NCBI GenBank assembly: GCA_943737045.1
Contig: CALSFV010000414.1
Location: forward strand, 124,001-188,000
Length of the DNA stretch: 64,000 nt
Source of the DNA: Parapristionchus giblindavisi
Lineage: Eukaryota > Nematoda > Chromadorea > Rhabditida > Diplogasteridae
Direction of reading: 5' to 3'
In this document: piece by piece, positions 49,036-62,751 of the stretch
Layout: each line of letters begins with the position of its first letter
How positions within the stretch are numbered: the first letter of the stretch is position 1
Position numbers and translations under genes: made by a program
Notes under the pieces: model-generated
What the model was told of the DNA's origin: nothing
Databases searched by the model: none
What the model saw: the letters and a program-made list of their open reading frames with translations, nothing else

Positions 49036-50816
49036 TATCTATGACATTTCCTTAGTAATGAATCTGAAGTGAGAAGATGTAGGTAAGGATGTAAGAAATG
49101 GAAGAGGAAGAGAATAGAAGAAGGATGATCATAGATGAGAGGAGAAAGATCTTTTGTATTCTTTCTTTCTTTCTACTAGAGTCTATCTTTGCTGATTCTA
49201 TAATCATACTAAGGAAGAGAAACAAAAGAAAAGGAAAAGGAAAAAAAGAAAATATAATATTTTTAACAATATTACATGACTGAACACATAATAGATCATT
49301 TTGGTATATTACTATCCCTCCCTCTTCATATCAATTTAATATTCTAGTTCTTATCCATTTTGGGATATAAAATATATGAATAATAGGTGACGTTATGGGT
49401 GATTAATCAAATGAGAGGAGTATATATTAAGATGATATATGAGAGAACATAGATTATGCAATAAAAGAAGAAGAAAGAAGATAATAGAAGGAGAAAGAAT
49501 TCAATCATAATAACTATTTGTGTGTGTACGCCAATCAAGTTAACTAGATGTTTCAGACTATGAAAGACTGAAATAGAATACATAGATACATGAACAAAAA
49601 TATTGTGATCACGTGAGTTGATAAAATAAAATATTGATAGATATATAATGTAATAATGGTTTAAAAGGGGTCATAGTTTCCTTCTTCAATGGATATATAA
49701 TCTCTCTATACTTTATATGAGAAGGTTAAGAGTATTTCAGACGATATATGGGTATACTTTATGAGAAGAAATATATGATGAAGAATAGAAGAAGTATAAG
49801 AGGAAAAGAATGGAATGATATTAATGAGAAATCTCTTTCAATTGACAAATTATTTTAAAAAATAAAGATATTATGAACTTAAAGAAGATAAGAAGAATTG
49901 TTTATGAACTATAAGTTATGAAGGACCAAACGTCGAAATGGAGAGAAAAGGGAATAGAATAGATAAAGAGATGTAAATTGAATAGAGATTTCATTGAATG
50001 AAAACGACAGATGGAACCATGACGTTTTCATTCCAATGAAGATAACTTATCTATTGATTGAAATCATTAATTATTTAGAAAATGATTAGCGAATTAAATC
50101 AGTATCTGAATTATATTAAAAGAATTTGTTTGAGTGAATAAAAGATACTTGAATGAAGTATTTTAATGGCATAATAGAACTCGATTGAAGAAGTACTAGA
50201 AAAGAAAAGAATTATGAAGTACAAGAGAGATATTTATAATCTTTCAAATGGGGGAATACAACTTGAGCTAAATTGGTTATGTAGATCACAATAATTGATA
50301 ATAACATTATATATTTCGTTTTGACACTGATAAGGAACAGTCACTTATATCTGATGAATTAATTTCGCGATGTTTTTTTTCAAAACAGATTTTTTATAAA
50401 CAATCACCTCAACACACTTCTTTTAAATTAGGGCGAAATGATGTATTCGATATACAAATTCAATCTATTGGACAGAGAACGAATCTAAACTGTGAGAATG
50501 CTCCATACCGGACCATACAACGATACTTATTACAAAATAATGGAACTAAATGTAAGCATTGATTTAACAAATAAAAAAAGACAATTTACATTGTGATAAA
50601 TACACACCGTAACGGACTACTTGATGTACGGTAGCCATATCAATGAAAATAGTTTAGTGTCATTTGAAACTTAGTATACTGTAGGAGCATTTTCGCTAAT
50701 TGATTAAACTTTTGTTCATTTGGCGGCATTTTTTCATTGTTTATTTCAATAATTGCTACTTACAATATTTTTTTTCATAATTTTTATCACATAGCCACCC
50801 TGATAGGCTTTTATGA
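49036..50816. other. Divergent intergenic region
   Basis: About 1.8 kb between the channel gene (-) and the large gene (+), AT-rich with purine-rich plus-strand stretches (49080-49260, 49770-49990). It likely holds both promoters. No RNA or protein gene was recognised. Confidence 0.45.
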
Positions 50817-53800
50817 ATGCTTACTCCACGGGAGAGTAACATTTCTCCATTCTCTGAAGCTAATAACGATGACTTTACGTATACTAATCCTAGCAGAATA
50901 TTCTACATCAGGTACGATAAATTAGTCATCCATCTCGGTTTATTAGAATGTATCCAAACGCTTCGCCAAGCTAGATCTTCACCGAATACTTTTCATGTTT
51001 TCTCCGGTCATTATTGTGGTGGTTATACAGAATAAGAAATATCTCTATATCTCTATCTCGATATCCCAATATCTCTTTCTTAGAATAATTTTTGTCTGTT
51101 TCAGAGCTCAACCGAATTGGCATTTGAAAGTACTCCACAATTTAAATGATAATCACACTTCTAAACAAACAGACGAATTCGATGAAGAAGGTTTCATTGA
51201 GATGTGTCTTACCGATTAATAAAATCATTCAGAGGTTAATTTTCTTGATATTAAACCAGAAGAGCGGGAAGTGACTTCATCTACGTTTAGTGGTATCAAG
51301 GAGAGAAATCTGCCCTGTTTGTATGAATATCCCAAGGTAGCTTATACTTATTTAGTTCCTTGCTATTCTATGTTCAAATTTCTGATTTAATTTTGAGACT
51401 CCTATGTTGTTCTACTGTTACATGTAACTTGTATGATTACAGAAACTACCATTGATAGTTGAACCAAAGATCTCACTTACTCAACCTAATTGTAATCAAT
51501 GTCCTACTGTGATTCAAGAAGATGTTTCAAAGATTTCTAAGTGCCCTAGTATTATAGAGTAATTCACTTCTACTTTTACTCAATATAATGATCTATTTAG
51601 ACTTTCTGATAATGATGAATGTCCTGAAGATGATTCTGATATAGAAATACTTGAAGGTCCTATCAAAGGTATACTTTGTTCATTATATCTCATAATATTA
51701 CGTTATATGATCAGGGTCTTATAAGGAGACCATTGATCGTCGTTCTTTTCCGAAATCTAAAGACAAATTTAATAAATGGATGAAAAAGAAGAAGATAGAA
51801 GATATGAATACACTTTTGATTGATATGAATATTCATGAAAATAGTATTGATATTAAAGAAGGTATTAATTCAGTTCTTTCATTCTCATCTTTTTTTTCTC
51901 TTTGTAGAGACATCAGGAATACATAGGAAATATCTTGCTGTTGGATTTGAAAAGGATCGAAAGAAGAAAACATTCAATAAGCATAAATATGATAAGATTG
52001 ATGTGATCATCCATAATTCATTATTCATCTAATTGTATTCATTATAGATTAATGAGAAAGAATTGATTGATTCAAGTGATGAATCAATGCATAATAGTGA
52101 TGATGAAGAATCATTCAAAGAAGAACAATATGAGGTGAGCATCGAATCTCATATTTATTATTCTAATATTATTATATTTAGGATTCATCTGATTCTCATA
52201 TTATCTCTTCTGACGATGGATTTGAAAGGTATTTAAATTATTATATATTATTATGTATTAAATAATAGTAATAATGTTATTGGAGCTTCAATCGTTCACC
52301 GTCAGATGTCGATAGTAATGATGATAATGATAGTGAGAGTCTTTATACGGTATTGAGAATTATTTATGAAAAAATATATTGATTGATTGATAGAGTAGCG
52401 ATGAAGAAAAGGATAATAGTGATAATGAAGATGATATGGAAATAGAGGAGACAAAAGTGAATGAAGTAATTCTAATAATGGTAATCTTAATTAATCATAA
52501 TCATTATCAGATTGAAAATACGATAGATACTCCAATATTTCATCAACGTCGTACTTTTACGTCACTAAGAGGAAGAGTAATTAAGCAAATGGTTTGATTA
52601 TCGATTGGAGAACAATGATATTATTGATTTATTTATTTTAGGAACGTCCTAATCCAACTGTTCATGATATGAAAACCGTTCCTTTAAAACGTAAAGGTGT
52701 TTGTAGATAATATTGAGATAATGAATTGATGATGTACATTGAAGATACTCCATTACGATCGATTAATATATCGGAGATGTTAGAAAAGAAGGAATATAGA
52801 GATGTATGATATGATATGATATGATATGAGGAGATTAATGAATAATCATATTATAGGAGAATGAAGAAAATGATGATAAGAAGAAGAAAGAAAAAGATAA
52901 AATAATAGGAAATGAGACTAAATTGAGAGAAGAAATAATATGTAATGATGGAGATAAGAAGAGGAGTTTATCAATAGACAAATCTATTAATCAATGCAAG
53001 AATAATGATATGAATACGGTACTATTGATTGAATAATATTCCATCAAAATTATATTTTAGAATGAACTTTGTAAGAAGAAAGAACATGATGAACCAGTCA
53101 GGGATATCATTGGAGTTTGATTATCGATTAGTTTTAATCAATAATTGATTGGTTATAGGATATCACAAGTGCTATGGATGCTGAAGCAGGGTCATCTTCT
53201 AATTCACGAAATGAGGATGAAATATGGTACTGTATACTTTATGAACATAGGTCGAAAAGTATGTTATAAAGTACCAAGCCTGACCGGATTTTGAGCCAAA
53301 ATTTCACAAAAAATCGAAAAATCTGACCGGATTTGAGCCAAATTTGCCAAAAATCGAAAAACCTGACCGGATTTGAGCCAAATTTGCCAAAAATCGAAAA
53401 ACCTGACCGGATTTTGAAAATCGATAACATAGCTATTCGACCTATGTTTATGAATGAATATAGGGGGGCGATCATTTCGGCAACGGATTATAAATCTGTT
53501 GGGAGATGGCCTATGGCAACAAAAGTTGTATCATTGTTATCAGTACGGTATAGTGCTACCGTAACCGTCGGGAATCGCGAACTGATTTTTTTCATTCGAC
53601 CATGACCCGGGGTACATGGTTAAAAATTTCCGAAGTCGAAAATTTCATGCTGCTCCGAGACCAAATACTGGTTGCTATTATATGAATAGTGGCCCAACTT
53701 TTATCTTTATGGATACCGTAACCCGAACTACCGTAATCAAACCGGGGTTTGCCGTGATTTTCGCTACAATATTGTAAGGTACTGTAGCTAGATTACGGTA

Positions 53801-54814
53801 GTTCGGGTTACGGTATCCAGAAAGATAAAAGTTGGGTCACTATTGATATAATAGCAACCAGTATTTGGTCTCGGAGCAGCATGAAATTTTCGACTTCGGC
53901 AATTTTCAACCATGAACCCCGGGTCATGGGTCGAATGAAAAAAATCAGTCCGCGATTCCTGACGGTTACGGTAACACAATACCGTACACTCCCACTGATA
54001 ACAATGATACAACTTTTGTTGCCATAGGCCATCTCCCAACAGATTTATGATCCGTTGCCGAAATGATCGCCCCCCCCCTGAATATATCTCTTTATATATA
54101 GTAAATCGAGAGAAGAAATAAAATGTAGTGATGGAGATAAGAAGAGGAGTTTATCGATAGACAAGTCTATTAATAAATGCAAGAATAATGATATGAATAC
54201 GGTACTATTGATTGAATAATATTCCATCAATATTATATTTTAGAAGGAACTTTGTAAGAAGAAAGAACATGATGAACCAGTCAGGGATATCATTGGAGTT
54301 TGATTATCGATTAGTTTTAATCAATAATTGATTGATTATAGGATATCACAAGTGCTATGGATGCTGAAGCAGCGTCATCTTCAAATTCACCACATGAAGA
54401 TGAAATATGGTACTGTATACTTTATGAATGAATGAATATATATCTTTATATATAGTAAAACTCCTCCACGAGTTCGTTCACCCATTAATGAATTAGTTGA
54501 TAGTGATATGGATATATCATTTGATGATCATACTCCTATACCAAATGATAAACTTAATCAGTAAGTTGTATATTAAATAGTATGTATTCATTATCTTATT
54601 CTATAGATCTTCATTTCAAATGAATAGTGTACTATCTAATATGAAGAAAGTAAGTTATTGATAATATGATGAATGAATATGATATAAATTATAGGAGAAC
54701 GATGAGATTAATCTACTATCAATGGTTAATCATGTATACAAGAATATAGAAGGAAATGATGAATCATCTAATATAAATGAATGTATGTTCATCTACTTAT
54801 TATTCATTCTCATA

Positions 54815-54874
<60 letters not shown>

Positions 54875-57800
54875 TTATTCAGTAAGTATAAAGAAGGAAG
54901 CAAGTGTACTATCATCTAATCAATCAATAATTCGTACTTCATTGGTTAAACCTCTCGATAATCCATCACCATATTGTAAGAGATATGAAATGATAATAGA
55001 AGATATAATATTATATAGATGAACGAAGGATTAGTCCTGAGAGTTTATTAGTTAATAAACCGAGGAATATACCAACAACTAGAGAAGATGAATGTGGTAT
55101 TGATCCAAGGATAAAGGTATTTTATCTATCTTTTCTAATCAATAGAATTTTCAACAAAACCGATAATGATGAGATTCCTAGTGCAAAAGTACAGATCAGA
55201 AAAGGAAATATGAAAGCTATTGAGTACTAATTCAATATTCTAGAAATATCTCTGTGTTACTTTATGTGGAAAGTTATGGTAGTCATTGAGTATTAAACTA
55301 TTTCTACTTTAACTTTTCACCCTAATCCTTTCATATTGTGACATCATGTAATAAATCAAACACTACATCTCACCGATATTGTTTTGGATACCATATTTTG
55401 ATTGTGCTATCAGAACTAATCAATAATAACATTATCTATATTCTTCAGCCGAACGAAAGAGGTTCAACTTCAAAAAAGACTGTATCTTTTTCGAATAAAT
55501 TAAAAGATGTTAGAGTGTTCGATATAGATGAATCAATATGCGAGGTACAATATATATTCATTATCTATGAGATATAAATGATATTTAGCCTAATACACAT
55601 GTATCTCCTACTGATACTTCTACTACTTCATCTACTACTATTCCATCTCAATCAACTTCCATTGAAAATACTCCGAAAATCTATTCAATTGGATCTGGAA
55701 AATGTTATAATGTTAGGGTATGGATTGATTGATTGATTGATAAGTATAATATATAATGGATGTATTAGTTATAGAAGTTATCACGACCATTACTTTCATC
55801 TGATAAAACACCAATGCGTTCATGTATCAAACCTCCATCATTGATTCGTCCTTCTTTATATTCATCATCATCATCATCATCTGTATTATCCAATTCAATT
55901 CCTTCTTCTACATCCAAGTCTGATACATCTCTATCAATTCAATGTAAACTATTTATATTAGATTATGATAAATTGATTCAATTAAGTCAATAATGTATCA
56001 TCATCAACTCAATCTTCATCTCTTCATGATATATCGCCATCTAATATACCTTCATCATCTAATCAATCATTCTCAGCAACAAGTGTTATATCATCTCCTA
56101 GAGATAGTCCAATTAATCCTATTCCATCTATGGTTAATATTCATTTAAAATATGAATAATAATTGATTGATTATAGGATGAGAATAGTAGTGAAGAGAAT
56201 GGAATGATTGATGATCATTTATTATTGAGAGATGAAGTATTAAAGAAATTAAGTGCTCATCAATATTGTATTGATGATGACTACGGAGAAGATGAATACT
56301 TTGAAAATGAAGAAATGACTGTATGAGATATTGATTAGATTGAGATCATTTGTGATCTATAAGACATTCAGATTTCCAATCAACGAAATGAACAAAGAGA
56401 TAGTCCTAACCATTTGACATGTAAGGAATTACGATGGAAAGGTATACTGTAGATGATAGTGAATATTGATTGATTGAATGTATTTAGAGAATGATATTCA
56501 ACCAACATGGACTCGTAGTGTTGGTCATAAGTTCAATTGGTCATTTGATAGAACAGATGGATTGGCATGGCCTGTTGTTCAAGCTACTGATAGAATTGAC
56601 TTAAATGATGAAAAGTTCATTCTTTTTATATATTATCCTTATCACTTATATCGTCTTATAGAGTAACAAATAATAGTTTGTGTATCTAGTAATTGAAAGT
56701 GTTTCATCTTATCTGCTTTGGGGATGACAATAATGAATTTATTCATTCTCTTATTAATTATAATTCATTTAGTTTTACAAGTATGGATGTAGTTAATGCA
56801 ATGCTTAATCAAACTCATTTCGCTACTGAGAAAAAGGAATTGGTATGTATTCAGTCTTTTATATTATATATATTTAATACATAATATATTAACAGCTGAG
56901 TGTTGGTAGTAGATTACCTAATGGAATGAGTCATCTTGAAAGATTTAACATGTTTATGTCTATAGATAAGGTATTCAATCAATCAATCAATATTATTATT
57001 CAATCTCTTCATTATAGCCAGAGGGTCGATTCAAATATCGTCCTATGTTCTCGAGAGATTTCTGCAAACAATCACAGTATGTCCATATTTGATCTTTGAT
57101 CTTTGGATGGAATATGTAAATGTGATTAGGGAAGAAGCTCGTGATTCAACGAGAAGGCAAATTGATCTAGAGAGAAAAGCAATTGATGATCATGAAGAAC
57201 GATTCAATAATATATCTAATACTGTATCTGTTCAACGTGTACACGGTTAATCGATTATCATATCTTTATATTATTATTATTCCTGTTTAAGAGACAAATC
57301 GTCCATCATTTGTATCATGGAGACAAGGAATTGAACATTATGCAAGGGATGAATATGATCTTGATAAACCATATGCGGTATCTTGAATAATCAATAATAT
57401 AAAGAATATTGTAAGTGATTATAATGATTTTAGATGAATGAAAGTTGGTATACAATTCCTCGTCAATATTACTTTCCATATTCGGATCGATCTGATTATT
57501 TATGCCAACTAATCAATAGTTTCAATGAGAAATACAATGATCTATATATGGTTGGTGTACTACACTTGACCATAAATAATATATTGATAATTCATTTCTA
57601 GAAATCAAAGAGTAAGGAAAATACAACTGATTTGGATATATGTGCATTTGTTGCATCTCAAGTTCATATGAATAGATTATCTCCAATGAAGAGAATGGGA
57701 TTAACTCCTATTCAATATGAAAAGTTGAAAGAAAGAAAGGAAATGAGAGATAAACTATTGGTATCTATCATATCTCTTATCTTATCTAATATCTTCATTT

Positions 57801-58253
57801 TAGGAATCAAAGGAACTCAATATAGAATCATTTCATGACTTATGTAAACTTGAAAGTGATGAAATACAATTCTTCCATCTTATTATTGATTGGATATCGT
57901 CTGTATTTCATATCGTTGGTATGTATTCATTCATTGATATTCTATCAATCAATCAATCATTTGTAGCTCCAACATCTGGATGGTTATTGGAAGAATTCAT
58001 TGATAAGGCATTCATACAAGTTATTCTATTTACTGATGGAGTAGATAATAGAGCAGAGTTTTATCAAAGGTATTATCAAATATAAATACATCATATAATT
58101 GATCATAATTATATATCTTGCTTAAACATCTTTATGATGTATGATAAATAAATTTAAATATCTTATAGATTCCTTGACGAAATGGAGAAATATTCGCCTG
58201 ATCCGAAGAAACAAAAAATTGATTCGAGTGATTCGATGGATGAATCTGATTAG
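50817..58253 (+). CDS. Large acidic Ser-rich protein of unknown function, 42 exons
   Basis: Forty-two exons join without a frame break to about 1315 aa; first 50817-50911, 51105-51190, 51233-51336, 51443-51540, 51601-51668, 51715-51861; last 57602-57760, 57804-57918, 57967-58069, 58169-58253 (TAG). The N-terminal two thirds is rich in Asp, Glu, Ser and Asn with Lys clusters (NKWMKKKKIEDM), as in disordered nuclear proteins. The C-terminal third (from about 56488) looks folded: GHKFNWSFDRTDGLAWPVVQ, MSHLERFNMFMSIDKPEGRF, SFVSWRQGIEHYARDEYDLD, FVASQVHMNRLSPMKRMGLT, FFHLIIDWISSVFHIV. I do not recognise the family. Exons 15-17 are duplicated in frame (52919-54455). Exon 4 has a weak donor (GTGCCC); the AAG acceptors of exons 14, 26, 30 and 34 and the GAG of exon 10 are inferred from phase. 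Confidence 0.72.
53246..53446. mobile_element. 201-bp MITE with 8-bp TSD and internal tandem repeats
   Basis: Ends CATAGGTCGAA and TTCGACCTATG are inverted repeats. It is flanked by TTTATGAA (53238-53245 and 53447-53454). Inside are about three copies of a 40-bp unit containing CCTGACCGGATTTGAGCC and AAATTTGCC. Confidence 0.9.
53463..54078. mobile_element. 616-bp palindromic element with 8-bp TSD
   Basis: GGGGGGCGATCATTTCGGCA (left) mirrors TGCCGAAATGATCGCCCCCC (right). It is flanked by TGAATATA (53455-53462 and 54079-54086). Its inner part (GAATCGCGAACTGATTTTTT, CATGACCCGGGGT, CCCGAACTACCGTAATC) is shared with the core of the palindrome at 40554-42769, but the tips are different. Confidence 0.9.
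54102..54455 (+). repeat. Tandem duplication unit 2
   Basis: 354 bp with exons 54102-54201, 54244-54297 and 54342-54409, near-identical to exons 15 (3' part), 16 and 17. The first exon is chimeric: the acceptor of the following exon (TATATAG before TAAA) is joined to the inside of exon 15. Confidence 0.92.
54818..54872. repeat. (AT)n microsatellite
   Basis: About 27 uninterrupted AT units inside the intron 54783-54882 of the large gene. Confidence 0.95.
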
Positions 58254-58721
58254 TATTCATTCATAATTAATTAATTCATTATTATGTTCACTTTCATATA
58301 TTTCAATCTTCACTGTCATTACTCTTCTAACACTTTTTACCTTATCCATGTTAATTATATAGTATAGAGATATGAAATAGTATAAACTCTCTTTTTTATT
58401 CCGATATTTCCCTTTTCTGATTATTACGGTGTTTAACAGAGTCGTCATTTTAAGTTTGCTCTCGTTCCCTTTAATAATCTTTTTTCCTCCTCCTCCTTAT
58501 CCATTCTAAATCTTATTTACGTAATATTTATTTTATTTGTATTAATTACCGTCATTCAATCTGTATAAAATTATCTGTGAATATATCCATTTCGTTTCTA
58601 TTTATCTACTCTCATCGTTTGAATCGACTACATATTTTATCGCTGTCTTTAAAGCTTTTACAACTTATTTATTGTTTTCTTCCTCATTGATCTTGCTATA
58701 CATGGTATTGATTGATTGAGG
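58254..58721. other. Intergenic spacer
   Basis: About 470 bp between two plus-strand genes, AT-rich, no supported feature. The sequence directly before ATG 58722 (ATTGATTGAGG) could serve as a trans-splice acceptor. Confidence 0.45.
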
Positions 58722-61700
58722 ATGTCAAGTAAGGGAGAATGGACTCGATTCTTCACTTTAGCTGGAATTCCTGATGGAATTGCTGCGAGGTTTGAATATC
58801 TTCATTATCATTTAATTTAAATAATTGATTATTATTGTATGGATTCATTATAGATATGCATCATCATTTTGTGAAAATCGAGTAAGTAGAGATCTATTGG
58901 GTGATTTGGATAAGGAGACATTGATTGAATTGGGAGTAACTGCTGTTGGTGATCAGGTTAGATTCATTCTATCACGATATACATACACTCATATCTTTTC
59001 CTTCACTCATATTATAAGGCTATATATATATTAGCAATCTTCTTTTGAGACTATTATACAGACCCGCTTAATCTCTCATCGTGAATGTAATCATAGGGAG
59101 TACTCCCGATCCATTCCATTTATCGATATTGAATATCAGTCGTGAAAATTATGTATGATTGTTTATTACATCTTTGACCTATTTAATGACGGCAAGTTTG
59201 GAATTTTTAAAATTAAGTAGCCTTTGAGAAAGTCTGGTATCTCAGTCGTTTGGTTTTACCATTTCATTTCTTCGAAGGGTTTTATTTGAGTAGATTTTAA
59301 AAATTCCTAATTTGTTATGATTATATAGGTCAAAGATGAAACTAACACACACCATTTTTTTAGCTAGCATTCACTATTCGTCACGTAGAATTCTAAAATT
59401 CCCCGGGTTCACATTCACTGAAGATGATTCTGTGGTCCTGTACATTCTTATTTCATATTGAACAATACTTCTAGTACTGTATATAGTATATAGTATTTTG
59501 TGTGTATTGATATATTGTTATAGATGGCAATCCTGAAGAGAGTGAAAGCAGTAGCTGCAATGGGTGCAGTGAGTGATGGAATAGATAAGAGAATAAAGAA
59601 TGAATCAAGAGTAACAATATCAGCTCCATCTAATGATGATAGTGATGATGATGATAGATTTACTACTCTTGATCAACGATGTGCTTCTGTACAAAGAAAA
59701 GGAAAACCTCCTCCTGATAGGTACATCCTCCACTTATTTATATTATACTTTGTTCATGTTGGAACTTTAAATTACCTCTTATTACGTTTTTAGTAATACC
59801 ATTATATTGGTTATTGTTATGTAATGATTATTTGATATTTGTAGACATGAGATATATCATGTGAAGATGCCTGTTGGAACTACGGCCAAATCAAGGAAGA
59901 TACTACAGAAAATGGAATTACTCAAGAGAAATGGTTAGTTGTTCCATTTAGCCATTATATTCGTTGTGATGTACTGTGATATTGATCTACTCTACTCATT
60001 AAAGGTATATTTCTAATCATACCAGTATAAATAATCCAGAATAATCCGGTTGGTTGGCCGTGTTTTCTTTCTGCTGCTGAATAAAGCGGCAAATTTGACG
60101 CGTTTCTCAAAATACTTCAAAATGGAGATATTTTTGTATTAACATGAATGAAGGGTCACTTGAATAGTTTATGGAGTGAATGATTATATGAATGAATGAT
60201 GTATGTAGGTCTTCATCCTCGAGGTACATCTGGAGTAAGACAATCAGGGAGAGAAGTATTGAGTGTTGCTGAACAAAGAGAACTTGATATGGGTATATAC
60301 ACTTTATCACTTGATACACTTATTCCATTCACTTACTATTAGCCCTCCATTCATGTAAATTACATTTTGCTTTCTTTTTTTCTTTAATTTTTTTTCTTTT
60401 ATAATTTTAGTGGAATCAGGGTCACGGCCTGCCTGACATCAGATTTTTTTGGATGGTACCATAAATGTATCTGAATTCATTTGACTATACAGTCGACACT
60501 TATTACTTATCGTATTGAATATATTGAATATGATATTGATTCTAGAAGTATCATCATCAACTGACGGTCGATTTGGTGGATTACATATTGATAGATTAAG
60601 TGGAGTTAGAGGAAATAATGGAGGAAAAATTGTCAAAAGAAGAATTGTTAAGTAAGACATTAATCATATTATTATATCATGAATGTATATTGATAATGAG
60701 TAAAACCCTAATCAACACATTTAACTAGAGAACGAGAGAGAGATTAATTAAATACAATGTTACAATAATCCATTTTATATTTTCGCTTTTCTTTGCGTTC
60801 AAACTGCTATCATGTGAATTCTATATTATGATTGGATTTGTTAGTTAAAGTGAAAGATATCAATATGAATCGATATATTCAATTATCTCATGATTGTATA
60901 TTTAAGTAATGGAAGTGCATCATCATCATCTGGTCTATTCTCAGCTGCTATTGCTGTAGCTGGTAATGGACCTATTGTAAGAAAGAAACCATTGAGAGTT
61001 GAACGAATTGGAGGAGGAAATAGGGGACCATTACCATCTGTATGCATATATTAATTGATTTATTGATCGACAGAGTTTGTTGGTATAGGTGACAGTTCAA
61101 TTGGGAGGAAGAGTACGAAGAGAAGTTGGAGGAGGAATAGAGAAGAGAATTGTAGTTGATGGAGGAAGAAAAGGAGGAAATATTGGAAGAAGTTCAAGAG
61201 TTGAGGTATTCATTCTGAATCATGTCTATGATAACGTCAAAACGAGAGAGAAAACGACACGAGTAGGAGATTTTTCAATTTTATTACTGTAAGCCGGGGT
61301 GCAATGGATTCATGACTCCACTGCCCAAAATTCACCGAATTTGGAATAATGGTTAAAGAAATTTTTTGAAAAGTATGGAAAAATGGGAGATTTTTCCGTA
61401 TAATCTCCTACTTGTGTCGTTTTCTTTCATTTGAACGGTAGATGAATACAAATAGTCTAGAATACAGTCTCATTGTATTTCTACCGTAATTTGTTCCAAT
61501 AATGGGAATATCTTTCATTATGTCATGTTCTATATATCGGTATCTACTTCCTATCTAACTTTACGTTTTTCGATCTTCTAAAATCCTGTAGTAAACCGTT
61601 CTAAGTATGCGTTTCATAATTTTTGACAAATGTTTCATTTTGACGATAGTATCGATTGTAGATTGTAGAAGAAAACGAATATGAAGAAGATGAAGAATAT

Positions 61701-62751
61701 ATGGATGATGGAGATATAATAGAAGATGATGAACAAATTGAATATATTGATGATAACGATGATATGTATGAAGATGAATTGATTGATCAGGTTTTCATTC
61801 ATAGATACCGTAATCTGTGATTTATTGATTATTTTAGGATGCATTAGTAGTTGGTCCATCTCGAGGATCCTCACGTGTTCAAACAAGAATCATTCCTGCC
61901 CCTAGGAATAATAGTCATAACAGGTTCGTTATCACTGGACAATTCTGCCCGAGGGGTATCCTACCTTCATTTTTCTCTTTTCCTTCTTTTGTGACAAATT
62001 ATCGCAAAAGTTCACACGTTTTTGAAAATTTTGTATCATGATATCTAAACGCGGTCGTTAGTTTTTTTATTGGATAACTGGAAAAAAATAGTTCATTGTG
62101 AACGATGTTTGGTGAATCTGGTATACGGTAGGATTTTCTACAGTATACCAGTTTTGCAGTTTGATCCATGACATGATCCAAACAGTGCAAATTTACTTTA
62201 GGGAATCATGTGAAGTAAGATAAATCCATAGGTGAGAACGCTGGGGGAAAGGCTGTGCGCAAACCGGGGAATTGTAAGGCAAGGCTATGCGCATGGCCAT
62301 GTTTTCGCAGAATTGACTGGAAATTTGCCAATTTTTGCGAAGCAAAGCTATGCGCAAGGCCCCGCAAGGGAAGGCTAGGCTGTGTGAAAAAAAGAATTCG
62401 TTTTCACACTCCCACCTATGGATAAATCCATGACTTGACAAAGAAAGTGCGATGGCAACAGTTTTACAGTAAGGTTCTACAGTATACCAATTTTTCACCG
62501 CAGCGCTCCCGATTTTTTTTCACTTTTGTCGTACATAGCTGCATTGGGCAAACACATCCATACTAAAAAACCTTAGAAAATACATCATCAAGTACGTGAA
62601 AAACTGTAAAAATCGCTTGAACTTGAACTTTCCAGGGGTACTGTAATTTAATAAATTATTGTATTTTTCAATAATTTGACTATTCAGACGAGCTCCGATA
62701 ATTCATCAACAACGTAAACCATCAACAATATTTGATCGAGTTAGCTTCTAA
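58722..62751 (+). CDS. SAM-domain protein similar to human C19orf47
   Basis: Eleven exons: 58722-58789, 58854-58956, 59524-59720, 59845-59933, 60209-60292, 60546-60651, 60907-61039, 61089-61205, 61662-61790, 61838-61923, 62688-62751; 391 aa. The N-terminal SAM domain (about 1-70) contains EWTRFFTLAGIPDGIAARYA, DKETLIELGVTAVGDQ and MAILKRVK. A later MPVGTTAKSRKIL block and the C-terminal TIFDRVSF resemble the family's conserved patches. The middle is basic and Gly-rich (GGRVRREVGGG) and then strongly acidic (EEDEEYMDDGD). The human relative is poorly characterised; a nuclear scaffold role is only a guess. Exon 7 uses an AAG acceptor. Introns 2, 8 and 10 are long (0.46-0.76 kb) and hold repeats. 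Confidence 0.88.
61238..61437. mobile_element. 200-bp MITE-like element in an intron
   Basis: CAAAACGAGAGAGAAAACGA and ACACGAGTAGGAGATTTTTC (left) mirror ATCTCCTACTTGTGTCGTTT and TCTTTCATTTGAACG (right). It is related to the edges of 39701-40147. Confidence 0.75.
62216..62432. mobile_element. MITE-like element with repeated TATGCGCA words
   Basis: GATAAATCCATAGGTGAGA (left) mirrors CTCCCACCTATGGATAAATC (right). The interior repeats GCTATGCGCA and GCTGTGCGCA several times. GGCTATGCGCAATG also occurs near 2650 in a WDR20 intron, so the word is dispersed. Confidence 0.6.

Larger units (their letters stand above)
52919..54101 (+). repeat. Tandem duplication unit 1 (exons 15 part, 16, 17), interrupted by two insertions
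   Basis: The unit starts at TAAA inside exon 15. Without elements at 53246-53446 and 53463-54078 and their 8-bp duplications it is 350 bp and closely matches unit 2 (54102-54455). Confidence 0.9.

Noticed and set aside
53333..54032. Open frames inside the inserts of the large gene
   Set aside because: They lie within transposon sequence absent from the duplicated unit 2 and mirror each other.
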